A DNA stretch of 64,000 nt from an uncultured Rhodospirillales bacterium (GCA_913055735.1 CAJXKD010000001.1:310001-374000); one strand, 5' to 3'; numbered from the stretch's first letter, positions 21,782 to 30,625 are shown. The notes: generated from the sequence alone by a model not told the origin. Translations and numbers: made by a program.

Positions 21782-21904
21782 ATGCGAGTCATCGTAACCG
21801 CCTTAGTCGTCTTAGGAATTATAGCCGTTCTGGGCGTATACCTTGGAAACTCGCCCGCGGCAATTGCAGACGTTTGTGAAAAAAATCCCGCAGCCTGTCA
21901 GTAG
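21782..21904 (+). CDS. 40-aa single-span membrane or secreted peptide
   Basis: Short gene with a strong GGGAGGT site 5 bases before ATG. The peptide MRVIVTALVVLGIIAVLGVY begins with one hydrophobic segment (residues 3-21), followed by a short polar tail with two cysteines (DVCEKNPAACQ). There is no lipobox, since neither Cys follows the signal-like segment closely. It lies in the guaA-bounded insert, 48 bp before the next gene, and may be co-transcribed with it. Function unknown; a small toxin-like or regulatory membrane peptide cannot be excluded. Confidence 0.6.
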   Translation: MRVIVTALVVLGIIAVLGVYLGNSPAAIADVCEKNPAACQ

Positions 21905-21952
21905 AGCAGTTCCCGTTATTTCAAGAGCGGATAATGTTGGAGGCTGTCAATC

Positions 21953-22798
21953 ATGGCTAATGGTGATCAAGCAACACAAGGCCAGGGCACGGCGGAAACG
22001 GGAAAGAAAAAGCTTCGCCTAAACATCCGTTTAGCCGCTTTTGCCCGATCAATTAGAGCTTGGGTCGGTGAAATCAGTGACTTTGTTGCAATTTTTGGCG
22101 TTGTGGCAACCGCAGGCATTGCGGTACTTGCAATCCAGATCGAGCGGCATGCCGCAAACATTCAAGACCAAATTCAATCTGACTCGGTTGAAAGCCGGGT
22201 GTTCGACAGATCGGTTGCCTTGCTCGGTGCGTTTCATTCATCCCCGACGATCATCCAACTTCTGACGATAACTGATGTCGCGCAAATGAATGCAAGCAAC
22301 GCATATGTTGCGTCCGGGCAAAAGGGTAACTATCAGCAATTGCTTGCGCGAGCACTGGTTGAAGAGGCAAAGAGATCAAAACTTACCATCAGTCAGTTGA
22401 CGACTTTGACGATAGATTTAATGCGGCAGGTTCGAATCCTTGCCGAATGCACCAAGCAAGTGGACCAGAACAGAAAGTCACGTTGCGACCCGGACGTTGT
22501 AGACAGTTTTGCCGGCAGAAACATTTCAGCGTTATTTTTTGGCCTTCGACCGGTAATCTATTGTAGAAATTACCTAAACATTGGCGGCGAACTAGATAGC
22601 ACGCTACATTTGGTAAAATTTCATTACACCAATCGAAATAGAATTGTTTTTGACGACCGCGAAAATGGCAAAAAATATTTGTCCACCGCAAATGAAGATC
22701 AGAGAAAAAAAGTTTTAATACTTCCGCCAGAAGTTAAGGAAAATGTCTGTTCTGTTTTTGTCGATTTCGAGAGTGCAGAAAGCGCTTCGCTGAATTAG
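21953..22798 (+). CDS. Uncharacterised 281-aa membrane-anchored protein of the guaA insert
   Basis: I do not recognise the family. A basic, polar N-terminus (1-40) is followed by one membrane helix ([20 protein letters not shown], about 44-63) and then a heptad-like stretch ([17 protein letters not shown]). The rest is a soluble domain with helical segments (about 85-160) and a beta-rich C-terminal part (about 185-275) containing several Cys. Base composition is clearly lower in G+C than neighbours and codon use ends freely in A/T, consistent with horizontal transfer. Start ATG 21953, upstream site weak (TGTTGGAGG at about 13 bp). Cargo of the mini-island; a defence role is possible but unsupported. 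Confidence 0.7.
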   Translation: MANGDQATQGQGTAETGKKKLRLNIRLAAFARSIRAWVGEISDFVAIFGVVATAGIAVLAIQIERHAANIQDQIQSDSVESRVFDRSVALLGAFHSSPTIIQLLTITDVAQMNASNAYVASGQKGNYQQLLARALVEEAKRSKLTISQLTTLTIDLMRQVRILAECTKQVDQNRKSRCDPDVVDSFAGRNISALFFGLRPVIYCRNYLNIGGELDSTLHLVKFHYTNRNRIVFDDRENGKKYLSTANEDQRKKVLILPPEVKENVCSVFVDFESAESASLN

Positions 22799-22827
22799 AA
22801 CACGATCAACCCCTGGGCCCGATACGT

Positions 22828-22926
22828 GGCCGCGTCGCCACCCGCATCATCAACGAAGTGCGCGGCATCAACCGCGTGGTCTACGACATCACGTCGAAAC
22901 CGCCCGGCACCATTGAATGGGAATGA
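22828..22926 (+). pseudogene. Orphan duplicate of the guaA 3' end (direct repeat copy 2)
   Basis: Encodes [20 protein letters not shown] and on to the GTIEWE stop, identical in protein to the end of guaA but with eight silent changes. Homology starts abruptly at 22828 and ends at the stop. There is no start codon; it is the displaced original (or element-borne) guaA tail. Confidence 0.85.
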
Positions 22927-22944
22927 GGCTCGTGGGAATGATCT

Positions 22945-23982
22945 CTAGGCCGATTTGATCAGATTGAGGTGCGGCGGCGACGCCGGATCATTCTCTTCGT
23001 CGAGATCAGCCAGAACGCGACGCGCATGTGCCGCGATCTCGGCGATGGTGTCATTGGTTTCGCGGAACAGTTTCCCCATGCCGATATAGCCGTGCAGCAT
23101 GCCGTCATAGCTGTGGTAGCTGACCGGCACGCCCGCCGCCGACAATCGGTCGGCGTAGGCCTTGCCCTCGTCATGCAACGGGTCGAATTCCGCCGTGATC
23201 ACGATGGCGGGCGGCAGGCCCGAAAGATCTTCGGCCAGCAGCGGCGAGGCGCGCCAATCGTCCTTATCGGCATCACTGCGCAAGTAATGTCCCGCGAACC
23301 AATCCTGCCCCGCCGAGGTGAGCAAATGGCCCTCGGCATATTTCTTGTGTGACGGATGGCGGCGATGAAAGTCGGTGACCGGATAGATGAGCGTCTGTTG
23401 GGCGATTTTCGGACCGCCCTTATCGCGCGCCAGCAAACAAACGACGGCGGCGAGATTGCCGCCCGCGCTGTCGCCGCCGACGACGATCCGCGTGGGATCA
23501 ATAGCCAAGCCGTATTTATGGCCGTCACCACCCGCCGCCGCCCATTCCACGGCCGCCATGGCGTCTTCCACCGCGCCGGGGAACTTGGTTTCCGGCGACA
23601 AACGGTAATCCACGGACAGAACGGCGAAGCCGCTGGTGTTGGCAATCTGGCGCGCCACCACATCGTGCGTGTCGAGATTACCGACCACCCAGCCACCACC
23701 ATGGAAATACACGAACACCGGCAGTTTCTCGTCCAGGGACGTGCCGATGGGGCGGTAATAGCGGAGAGCCAGGTCACCACCCTGGTCACCATTTGGCCTG
23801 GCGATGGTCACGTCGGCGGTGTGGGCAACCTCGGGCGCGGCAGGCGTTACCGGGCCGCGCGTATCGATAAAGGCTTGGCGCGCCTCGGCCGGTTCCATGT
23901 CTTCGTTGCGTTTACGGGTGCCGTCGGCCTCGGCCTCGGCGATGAGGTCCAATAAGGCGCGGGCGCTGGGGTGAAGCGGCAT
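22945..23982 (-). CDS. Alpha/beta hydrolase, hormone-sensitive-lipase-like esterase (family IV)
   Basis: 345 aa. Oxyanion-hole motif HGGGWVVGN, nucleophile elbow GGDSAGGN (Ser), acid in the region EFDPLHDEG (Asp), and catalytic His in YDGMLHGYIGMG. These are the HSL/family IV carboxylesterase signatures; substrates are usually short-chain esters. It is monocistronic, adjacent to the guaA insert and transcribed toward it. Confidence 0.9.
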   Translation of the reverse strand: MPLHPSARALLDLIAEAEADGTRKRNEDMEPAEARQAFIDTRGPVTPAAPEVAHTADVTIARPNGDQGGDLALRYYRPIGTSLDEKLPVFVYFHGGGWVVGNLDTHDVVARQIANTSGFAVLSVDYRLSPETKFPGAVEDAMAAVEWAAAGGDGHKYGLAIDPTRIVVGGDSAGGNLAAVVCLLARDKGGPKIAQQTLIYPVTDFHRRHPSHKKYAEGHLLTSAGQDWFAGHYLRSDADKDDWRASPLLAEDLSGLPPAIVITAEFDPLHDEGKAYADRLSAAGVPVSYHSYDGMLHGYIGMGKLFRETNDTIAEIAAHARRVLADLDEENDPASPPHLNLIKSA

Positions 23983-24028
23983 CGGGAAACCTCCGTTCGG
24001 TCAGGCGGTATTACTAGGCGGTTCCGGT

Positions 24029-24985
24029 TTAGGTTCCAGTTTCGGGGGCAACGACACGTTCGCGGGCGTCCCGACGTTCGCGCCGGGTGATGTAAATCAC
24101 GGTTCCCGCAAGCACCGCGCCACCGATCAGGGTGAACACCTCAGGTATATCACCAAACACGACGAATCCTATAAGGGCTGCCCACAACAAACGGGTGAGG
24201 TTGACTGGTTCGATCACCGCGATGTCGCCGAACCGCACGGCCCAGGTCATGGTCAAATGGTTGATGGTGGTCAGGCACGACAGCACCACCAGCCAGATGG
24301 CCTGTTCCAATGTCGGCGTCTGCCAAACCGACAGCGCGAAGGGAAACGAAAAAATCGCCGACACGATGGCGAACCAGATGACGATGCTGTTGGGCCGGTC
24401 GGTACGGGTCAGAACCTTGATCAGTAAGCGATTGGCAGCGAACAGAAGATAACAGCCGAGAAGCGCGATGACCCCCATCGAAATTGGGGCGTAACCCGGC
24501 CGGATAATAATCAACCCGCCGGCGAGGCCGACGGCCATCGCCCCCCACCGCCACAGACGCGACGGTTCCCCCAGAAACAGCACGGCCCCGAACATGGAAA
24601 AGAGCTGCGTGGTGAAGCCGAGCGCGATCACCAGATCCAAGGGCACGCCCGGCAAGGCCCAAAACCATAGGAAAATAGCAGCGGCGAAGGAAATACCAGT
24701 AAGGCCCATGAGAATAGGACGGCTGGTTTTCAACGAGCGCAATCCGCCAATCAACCCACCGCCGCGGAAAAACCAGGGCGCCATCAGCACCAGGATAAGA
24801 AGGGACCGCACGAAAGAGATTTCGAAGGGGTGAAGGGTTTGCCCCAACTTCTTGCCGACGGCGCCAATAAGCGTGAGGCTGAGCCCCGCCATCAGGGTCA
24901 GGATCACCGCCTTGACGTTATCGGATTCACCGGTGAAGCGGTTTGCCGCCCGCGTTCGCCAATTGACCCCCGCTTGATCGTTCAC
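24029..24985 (-). CDS. EamA/DMT-superfamily transporter
   Basis: 318 aa from GTG 24985 (AGGGAA upstream). Ten predicted membrane helices in two EamA repeats, including AVILTLMAGLSLTLIGAVGK at the start and a second repeat beginning at about residue 170. Members export small metabolites such as amino acids or nucleotides; the substrate is not predictable. A longer frame to 25078 has no ribosome-binding site. Confidence 0.85.
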   Translation of the reverse strand: MNDQAGVNWRTRAANRFTGESDNVKAVILTLMAGLSLTLIGAVGKKLGQTLHPFEISFVRSLLILVLMAPWFFRGGGLIGGLRSLKTSRPILMGLTGISFAAAIFLWFWALPGVPLDLVIALGFTTQLFSMFGAVLFLGEPSRLWRWGAMAVGLAGGLIIIRPGYAPISMGVIALLGCYLLFAANRLLIKVLTRTDRPNSIVIWFAIVSAIFSFPFALSVWQTPTLEQAIWLVVLSCLTTINHLTMTWAVRFGDIAVIEPVNLTRLLWAALIGFVVFGDIPEVFTLIGGAVLAGTVIYITRRERRDARERVVAPETGT

Positions 24986-25122
24986 GCGTTTCCCTTTTTT
25001 GAAGCCGCCGTATTTGCGGTGAGGAGCCGCATAAGGTAAGACTGCGCGCACGTGTCGCGGAGCCACCCTTGGCGGCACAGATACTCAATTTCGATATCAT
25101 GCCGCATAAGGAGTAACAATTC

Positions 25123-25443
25123 ATGACCGACCGTATCCGTGCTTCCCACATCCTTGTCACCCATGCGGACGCCTACCGGGCCAGCACCGACCGGTCCAAG
25201 GAAGACGCCGCAGCGCAGATTTCCGCGCTCAAGCAAGAGATCGACGGTGGTGCCGATTTCGCAGACGTGGCGCGCGCAAATTCCGAATGTCCGTCAGCCG
25301 CACAGGGCGGCGACCTGGGCCCGTTCGGCCGGGGCGCCATGGTGGCCGGCTTCGAGGATGCCGCCTTCGGCCTCGACGTCGGCGACGTGTCCGAGCCCGT
25401 CGAAACGGAATTCGGCTATCATCTGATCCACCGCACCGAATAG
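25123..25443 (+). CDS. Parvulin-type peptidyl-prolyl isomerase
   Basis: 106 aa, a stand-alone rotamase domain like E. coli PpiC (Par10), without signal peptide and therefore cytoplasmic. Conserved ASHILV, FADVAR, GDLGPFGRGAMVAGFEDAAF and FGYHLI. AAGGAG precedes the ATG by 9 bases. It catalyses cis-trans isomerisation of prolyl bonds during folding. Divergent from the DMT gene. Confidence 0.92.
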   Translation: MTDRIRASHILVTHADAYRASTDRSKEDAAAQISALKQEIDGGADFADVARANSECPSAAQGGDLGPFGRGAMVAGFEDAAFGLDVGDVSEPVETEFGYHLIHRTE

Positions 25444-25544
25444 ACCGCCGCCGACATCGGAGTTTGTTTTGTGATCCGTTGACGCCTTCGGCGCAGCGGT
25501 GCACCATTTTGGTTAAATCACAAACATCACCAGAGAGGCCAATC

Positions 25545-26144
25545 ATGGCGCATGTTACTCCCCTTTCCGAGGACCAACTCTCCGATGAACTAAAGACACT
25601 GCTGGTATCGACCAAGGAGCGGTTCGGCTTCATCCCCAACAGCCTCAAAACCATGGCGCGGCGCCCCGAGATTGCCCTCGGCGCCGCGCAGCTGTTCAAT
25701 TCCATCAATGGACCGAGCCGCAAAATCCCCGCGGAACTCGCCAGCATGGTGGCGCAAATCTGTTCCAAGTCGGCGGGATGCCAGTATTGCCAAGCACACA
25801 CGGCCCATACATCCGAAGGCGCCGGTGTCGAGACCGAAAAGGAAATGGCGATCTGGGAGTATGAAACCAGTCCGCTCTATACGGATGCGGAACGCGCGGC
25901 CCTGCGTGTCGCCCAGGCCGCAGGTCAAGTCCCCAACGCGGTCACCGCCGAAGACATGGCGGCGTTGAAGAAGCATTATTCCGACGAACAGATCGTCGAA
26001 ATCGTCGCCGTGATCTCGATGTTCGGGTTCCTCAACCGATGGAACGACACGATGGCGACGGACCTGGAAGACGGCGCGTTCGAAGCCGGTCAGAGGTTCC
26101 TGGCAGACAAGGGCTGGTCGGCGGGAAAACACCGCGTTGCATAA
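25545..26144 (+). CDS. Carboxymuconolactone-decarboxylase/AhpD-like peroxidase-related protein
   Basis: 199 aa from ATG 25545 (AGAGAGG upstream). Typical of the peroxidase-related CMD group: RFGFIPNSLKTMARRPE near residue 22, then the redox pair CQYCQAH with His, as in AhpD, at about residues 80-86, and FLNRWNDTM late. The likely role is alkylhydroperoxidase-type thiol redox chemistry. A longer frame upstream overlaps the parvulin gene and is rejected. Confidence 0.85.
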   Translation: MAHVTPLSEDQLSDELKTLLVSTKERFGFIPNSLKTMARRPEIALGAAQLFNSINGPSRKIPAELASMVAQICSKSAGCQYCQAHTAHTSEGAGVETEKEMAIWEYETSPLYTDAERAALRVAQAAGQVPNAVTAEDMAALKKHYSDEQIVEIVAVISMFGFLNRWNDTMATDLEDGAFEAGQRFLADKGWSAGKHRVA

Positions 26145-26204
26145 ACGTCGTCGGCGCAAACAAGAGATTTGCTTGGTTGCATCCACTTGCATTTTCACGC
26201 AGAG

Positions 26205-26395
26205 TGACAGCGATGGTTCCGCCAAACGCATAGGCGGCGGATGAAATGGGAATACGGTGAGGTGTGTTTCTAGAACGCCAAAGCCGTGGCTGCCCCCGCA
26301 ACTGTGAGCGGCGAGCGACACCCGACTAACCACTGGCCGTTTCGGCCGGGAAGGTGGGTGGACCGGTGACCCGCAAGCCAGGAGACCTGCCATTG
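26205..26395 (+). ncRNA. Cobalamin (B12) riboswitch
   Basis: The core CTGCCCCCGCAACTGTGAGC at about 26290 and the B12 box AAGCCAGGAGACCTGCC at 26375-26391 match the adenosylcobalamin-class aptamer, with P2 beginning near GGTTCCGCC at 26214. Complementary GTGCG/CGCAC segments at 26401-26448 just before the ribosome-binding site could form the expression platform. It should repress the downstream permease when cobalamin is plentiful. Confidence 0.92.
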
Positions 26396-26461
26396 CAATC
26401 CGTGCGGCAACGCACACGTCCCAACCCCTCTCGCACGGTGGGTGCGCTAAGGAGATTATAC

Positions 26462-27145
26462 ATGCATATCGAAGCTGGCGTCGTTGATGGCGCAAAGATT
26501 GTCCTCAGCTATGGCACGGCAGTCGCATCGTTTGGGCTGGCCGCCAAGATGGCCCTCGATACCGTTCGCAACGACGGTGGTATTACCGCGCTCGCGATGC
26601 GCAGCGTGGCAACGACCGCGCTCGTCTTCTGCTTCTTCGAGATAATGCCGCACTATCCCGTCGGCGTTTCGGAGGTGCACTTTATTTTGGGATCGACGCT
26701 CTATCTTATTTTCGGCGCCGGTCCGGCCGCCATCGGTTTGGCCGCGGGTCTCTTGGTGCAAGGCCTATTCTTCGCGCCGTTCGACCTGCCGCAATACGGC
26801 ATCAACGTCACGACGCTCCTAGTACCCTTGTGGGCCCTGAGCCATTTGGCAAAACGGATCATCCCGGCGCGCACGCCCTATGTCGATGTGAAGTACTGGC
26901 AAGCGCTGGCGCTTTCCACCGCCTATCAAGGCGGGATCGTTGCATGGGTGGCGTTTTGGGCGTTCTACGGGAGCGGCTTTGGCGTCGAAAACATGACGGC
27001 GGTGGGGTCATTTGGCGCGGCCTACATGACCGTCATCATCCTCGAACCGCTTGCCGACCTCGCGGTCCTTGCCGGTGCCAAAACGCTGGCCCCCTTCGCC
27101 AAGAACCCGATGCTGTACCGGCGGCTACACCACGCCGCCAGTTGA
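26462..27145 (+). CDS. CbiM-like energy-coupling-factor permease (cobalt transport), riboswitch controlled
   Basis: 227 aa. It begins MHIEAGVVDG; the Met-His N-terminus is the metal-binding feature of CbiM/NikM S components. Six or seven hydrophobic segments include SEVHFILGSTLYLIFGAGPA and a following GLLVQGLFF stretch, matching the CbiM core. AAGGAG lies 6 bases before ATG. Placed directly under a B12 riboswitch, it probably imports cobalt for cobalamin synthesis. No CbiN, CbiQ or CbiO gene is adjacent, which is unusual. Confidence 0.82.
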   Translation: MHIEAGVVDGAKIVLSYGTAVASFGLAAKMALDTVRNDGGITALAMRSVATTALVFCFFEIMPHYPVGVSEVHFILGSTLYLIFGAGPAAIGLAAGLLVQGLFFAPFDLPQYGINVTTLLVPLWALSHLAKRIIPARTPYVDVKYWQALALSTAYQGGIVAWVAFWAFYGSGFGVENMTAVGSFGAAYMTVIILEPLADLAVLAGAKTLAPFAKNPMLYRRLHHAAS

Positions 27146-27148
27146 TCT

Positions 27149-27186
27149 TGACGCTCCCTTGGCGGGAAGCCCCGCCAAGGGAGCGT
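27149..27186. terminator. Very stable 17-bp hairpin after the CbiM-like gene
   Basis: GACGCTCCCTTGGCGGG and its exact complement flank the loop AAGC. It starts 3 bp after the stop codon. There is no U-tract, so it may act as a terminator, an mRNA stabiliser or a REP-type extragenic palindrome. Confidence 0.6.
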
Positions 27187-27286
27187 CGAGTTGCATCGGA
27201 GGTATATTGGGGCCACATTAGAAACAAGACTATGCCCTGACGGCCGCCCTGGGTAGCGTGTCGTCATTGTCCATTAAAGGCCCCGA

Positions 27287-29158
27287 ATGAAATCACTTTC
27301 CGGCGACGCCCCGCGCCGGCGCGGCGTCCGTAACGATCTGAAGACCATCCGCACCTTGCTGCCGTATCTGTGGCCCAAGAATGCCACGGAAATGCGCGTC
27401 CGCGTGGTGATTGCCATGCTGTTCCTGGCGGCTGCCAAGGGCATCACCGTCGGCGTTCCCATCATCTACAAATACGCGGTCGATGCCATTTCCGAGAGCA
27501 GCGCCACCATCGTGGTGGTGCCGGTGGCCTTGCTGGTCGCCTATGGGCTCGCGCGTGTATTGTCGCAGGCCTTCGGCGAATTACGCGACGCGGTGTTCGC
27601 CAAAGTCGGCCAGCGTGCCATCCGCAACGCGGGTCTCAGAACCTTCCGCCACCTGCATCAACTGGCGCTGAAGTTCCACCTCGACCGGCAAACCGGCGGG
27701 CTGTCGCGGGCCGTCGAACGCGGCACAAAGGGCATCGACTTCCTGCTCAACTTCATGCTGTTCAACATCATCCCCACCCTGCTGGAGATCCTGTTGGTAT
27801 GCGGCGTGATGTGGGGTCTGTTCAATTTCTGGTTCGCGCTGGTCACCTTCGTCACCGTCGGCATCTATATTTTCTGGACCGTGTGGGTGACCGAATGGCG
27901 GCTCAAGTTCCGCCGCCGCATGAACGAAAAGGATTCGGAGGCCAACACCAAGGCCATCGATTCGCTGCTGAATTTCGAAACCGTCAAATATTTCGGCAAC
28001 GAGGACCACGAAGCGCGGCGTTTCGATATGGCGCTGCAGTCCTACGAAGCGGCGGCGGTAAAGAGCAAGACGTCGCTTTCCATGCTCAATATCGGCCAGG
28101 GAGTGGTGATTTCCACGGGCCTGACCATCGTCATGATCATGGCCGGTTACGGGGTCAAGAACGGATCGATGACCATCGGCGACTTCGTCCTGGTCAACAA
28201 TTATCTCATTCAATTGTTCCTGCCGCTGAACTTCCTCGGCTTCGTCTACCGAGAGATCAAACAATCGCTGATCGACATGGAGGACATGTTCTCCCTGCTC
28301 GACATCAACGCCGAGGTGGCGGACAAGCTGGATGCCCCAGCCCTAAAGGTGACGGGCGGCGAGGTCGCCTTCAACGACGTGACCTTCCGCTACCACGAAG
28401 ACCGGCCGATCTTGCGCGGTATCTCCTTTCGGGTGCCGCCAGGGCAGAAGATCGCCATCGTCGGACCCTCGGGCGCGGGCAAATCGACGATCTCGCGGCT
28501 GATCTACCGCTTCTACGACGTGAGCGGCGGGACAATCACGATCGACGGCCAGGATATCCGCGACGTCACCCAGGCGAGCCTGCGCGCCGCCATCGGTATC
28601 GTTCCCCAGGACACGGTACTGTTCAACGATACGGTCTACTACAACATCGCCTATGGGCGCCCCGATGCCTCGCCCGCGGAAATCGAAGAAGCCGCGCGCC
28701 TCGCTGCCATTCACGACTTCATCATGAGCACACCCGACGGTTACAACACCAAGGTCGGCGAACGGGGCCTCAAACTGTCGGGTGGCGAAAAGCAGCGCGT
28801 CGCCATCGCCCGCACCATCCTGAAGGCGCCGAAGATCCTGTTGTTCGACGAGGCAACGTCCGCGCTCGACAGCCACACGGAGAAAGAAATCCAGAAGGCG
28901 CTCGAGCAGGTCTCGGCCAACCGCACGACATTGGTCATCGCGCACCGCCTTTCAACGGTTGTCGATGCCGACGAAATCATCGTTCTGGAAAAGGGCGAGA
29001 TCGTCGAGCGCGGCCGGCATCGGGAACTTTTGGACAAGGGCGGCGCCTATGCCGCCATGTGGGCCCGCCAGCAAGAAGTCGCGCAAGCGGAAGCGACCCT
29101 GGAACAAAACGCATCGACGGCTTCTCCAGCGGACAAATCGGAACAGGCCGCTCAATGA
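27287..29158 (+). CDS. ATM1-type ABC exporter (half-transporter, TMD-NBD fusion)
   Basis: 623 aa. Membrane domain with six helices (about 35-320) containing FETVKYFGNE, the hallmark of mitochondrial ATM1/bacterial Atm1 glutathione-derivative exporters. The NBD (about 345-585) has Walker A GPSGAGKST, signature LSGGEKQRVAIAR, Walker B ILLFDEATSAL and the H-loop IAHRLST. Bacterial homologues export glutathione conjugates or metal-glutathione complexes and support Fe-S or heavy-metal homeostasis. It works as a homodimer. The stop overlaps the next gene (ATGA). Confidence 0.93.
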   Translation: MKSLSGDAPRRRGVRNDLKTIRTLLPYLWPKNATEMRVRVVIAMLFLAAAKGITVGVPIIYKYAVDAISESSATIVVVPVALLVAYGLARVLSQAFGELRDAVFAKVGQRAIRNAGLRTFRHLHQLALKFHLDRQTGGLSRAVERGTKGIDFLLNFMLFNIIPTLLEILLVCGVMWGLFNFWFALVTFVTVGIYIFWTVWVTEWRLKFRRRMNEKDSEANTKAIDSLLNFETVKYFGNEDHEARRFDMALQSYEAAAVKSKTSLSMLNIGQGVVISTGLTIVMIMAGYGVKNGSMTIGDFVLVNNYLIQLFLPLNFLGFVYREIKQSLIDMEDMFSLLDINAEVADKLDAPALKVTGGEVAFNDVTFRYHEDRPILRGISFRVPPGQKIAIVGPSGAGKSTISRLIYRFYDVSGGTITIDGQDIRDVTQASLRAAIGIVPQDTVLFNDTVYYNIAYGRPDASPAEIEEAARLAAIHDFIMSTPDGYNTKVGERGLKLSGGEKQRVAIARTILKAPKILLFDEATSALDSHTEKEIQKALEQVSANRTTLVIAHRLSTVVDADEIIVLEKGEIVERGRHRELLDKGGAYAAMWARQQEVAQAEATLEQNASTASPADKSEQAAQ

Positions 29159-29781
29159 TCGACCTGGGGACGCTGACGGCCTATGCCGCGATCGTGCTGG
29201 GCTTTGTATTGATTCCGGGCCCCGCAACGCTCCTCACGGTCGCCCGAGCGATGAGCTCGGGGACAAAGGTAGGCATCGCAACAGGCGTTGGAATAGCGGC
29301 GGGCGATCTCGTTCACACACTGATGGCAATTGCCGGCATTTCCGCAATCATCGCCGCCTCGGCCGTACTATTCAGCATCATCAAGTATCTCGGCGCCGCG
29401 TATCTTATCTATCTTGGGGTCCGCGCGATCTTAGAGAAAGGAACAACGAAACTTATTGCGGACAGGTTGCCTATCTCGGCTTCAAAAGCATTCCGCCAAG
29501 CCGTCTTGGCCGAAATGCTCAATCCGAAAACCGCGCTGTTTTTTCTCGCCTTCCTTCCCCAATTCGTGCAACCCGAAAACGGAGCGGTTGTCCTTCAGCT
29601 GACGATTTTCGGCGTTGTCTTTGTCCTGCTCGGCATTGGCAGCACGTTCGTCTATGCGGCGAGCGCGGGGCATCTCGGCCTTTTTCTCCGCCGAAATCCG
29701 ATCGTGCTGAAATGGCAGGGAAAAGCCGTCGGCAGCGTTTACTGCGCGTTGGGTCTTCGCTTGGCAATGGAAGAAAACTAA
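29155..29781 (+). CDS. LysE/RhtB-family amino-acid exporter
   Basis: 208 aa. It begins with the family motif FVLIPGPATLLTVARAMSSG (residues about 16-35) and has about six helices, including AEMLNPKTALFFLAFLPQF typical of RhtB. It overlaps the ATM1 gene by 4 bp (ATGA), so it is probably translationally coupled. The exported amino acid is unknown. Confidence 0.92.
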   Translation: MIDLGTLTAYAAIVLGFVLIPGPATLLTVARAMSSGTKVGIATGVGIAAGDLVHTLMAIAGISAIIAASAVLFSIIKYLGAAYLIYLGVRAILEKGTTKLIADRLPISASKAFRQAVLAEMLNPKTALFFLAFLPQFVQPENGAVVLQLTIFGVVFVLLGIGSTFVYAASAGHLGLFLRRNPIVLKWQGKAVGSVYCALGLRLAMEEN

Positions 29782-29791
29782 CCGCTCGGCT

Positions 29792-30475
29792 TTATTCCGG
29801 CGGCTTGCCGTGCTCCGCGAGCCATTCCTCGGCACGCCCGCGCACCGCGGTCTGTTGGTCCTCGGTCAAGCCGTCGGCGATGGTCGTCCGGACGGGATCG
29901 GGCACATCGGCCCCGCTGCCGGCCGCAACCTCCAACCAGAACAAAGCCTCTTCTGGATCCTGCGCAACCCCGGATCCGGCGGCATACATCAGCGCCAGGT
30001 TCCGTTGCGCCAAGGCGACGCCGTTCTCGGCAGCACGGCGGTACCACACCACGGCCTGCGCCGGATTGATGGCAACGCCGATACCGCGTTCAAACATAAG
30101 TCCGATATTGAATTGCGCTTCGGGCGCGCCGCCGGTTGCCGCCGCCATGTACCATTTGGCGGACTCCGCAAGGTCGCGCGGCGCACCATCGCCATGCAAA
30201 TAGACGCGCGCCAATTTCAATTGTGCCTGCAAATGCCCCTGGCCTGCCGCCGCCCGATACCATTTGAGAGCTTCTGCGCGATCCTGCTGACCCCGCAGCC
30301 CTCTTTCGAGGATTTGCGCATACAGAAATTGTGCTTCCGGATCACCGCTCTCGGCCGCCTTCTGATACCAGCGCATGGCATCGCCATAAGTGTCCGGCAC
30401 GGGCACCTGGGCATGGGACGACCCAATTTGGAGAACGAGCGCGAAGATCCCGAGGGCGAGAAAACCAGTTTTCAT
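29792..30475 (-). CDS. Secreted Sel1-repeat protein
   Basis: 227 aa from the ATG at 30475, which gives a clean signal peptide (MKTGFLALGIFALVLQIGSS-HA) with cleavage before Q. About four Sel1-type repeats follow (AMRWYQKAAESGDPEAQFLY, ALKWYRAAAGQGHLQAQLKL and similar), ending near residue 180. Such alpha-solenoids scaffold protein contacts in the periplasm. A start at 30511 would add 12 residues ahead of the signal. No partner is obvious. Confidence 0.82.
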   Translation of the reverse strand: MKTGFLALGIFALVLQIGSSHAQVPVPDTYGDAMRWYQKAAESGDPEAQFLYAQILERGLRGQQDRAEALKWYRAAAGQGHLQAQLKLARVYLHGDGAPRDLAESAKWYMAAATGGAPEAQFNIGLMFERGIGVAINPAQAVVWYRRAAENGVALAQRNLALMYAAGSGVAQDPEEALFWLEVAAGSGADVPDPVRTTIADGLTEDQQTAVRGRAEEWLAEHGKPPE

Positions 30476-30625
30476 TCGTTGACTGTATGGTTTGTGCGGC
30501 GCGGCCGTCATCTTGGGGTCATATTAGCGGCGAAGGCCGCTGCCCGCCATACGGGTTAGACCATATTGATCAACAAACGAAAATTCGGTCCATCGAAAAT
30601 CGTCAATGAACACGGCAACATCGCC

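Larger units (their letters stand above)
21637..22926 (+). mobile_element. 1.29-kb insert between duplicated guaA 3' ends (integrase-less mini-island or remnant)
   Basis: The segment between the two guaA 3' copies is visibly AT-richer than its flanks and holds a 40-aa peptide gene and a 281-aa membrane protein gene. The guaA 3' end is a known integration hotspot for tyrosine-recombinase islands that rebuild the gene on entry. No integrase, relaxase or transposase is visible here, so it is either a deletion remnant or a non-autonomous element mobilised in trans. Confidence 0.75.

Noticed and set aside
21637..22926. Search for an integrase, transposase or terminal inverted repeats in the guaA-bounded insert
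   Set aside because: None seen on either strand; boundaries are direct repeats of guaA only, so it is not an insertion sequence.
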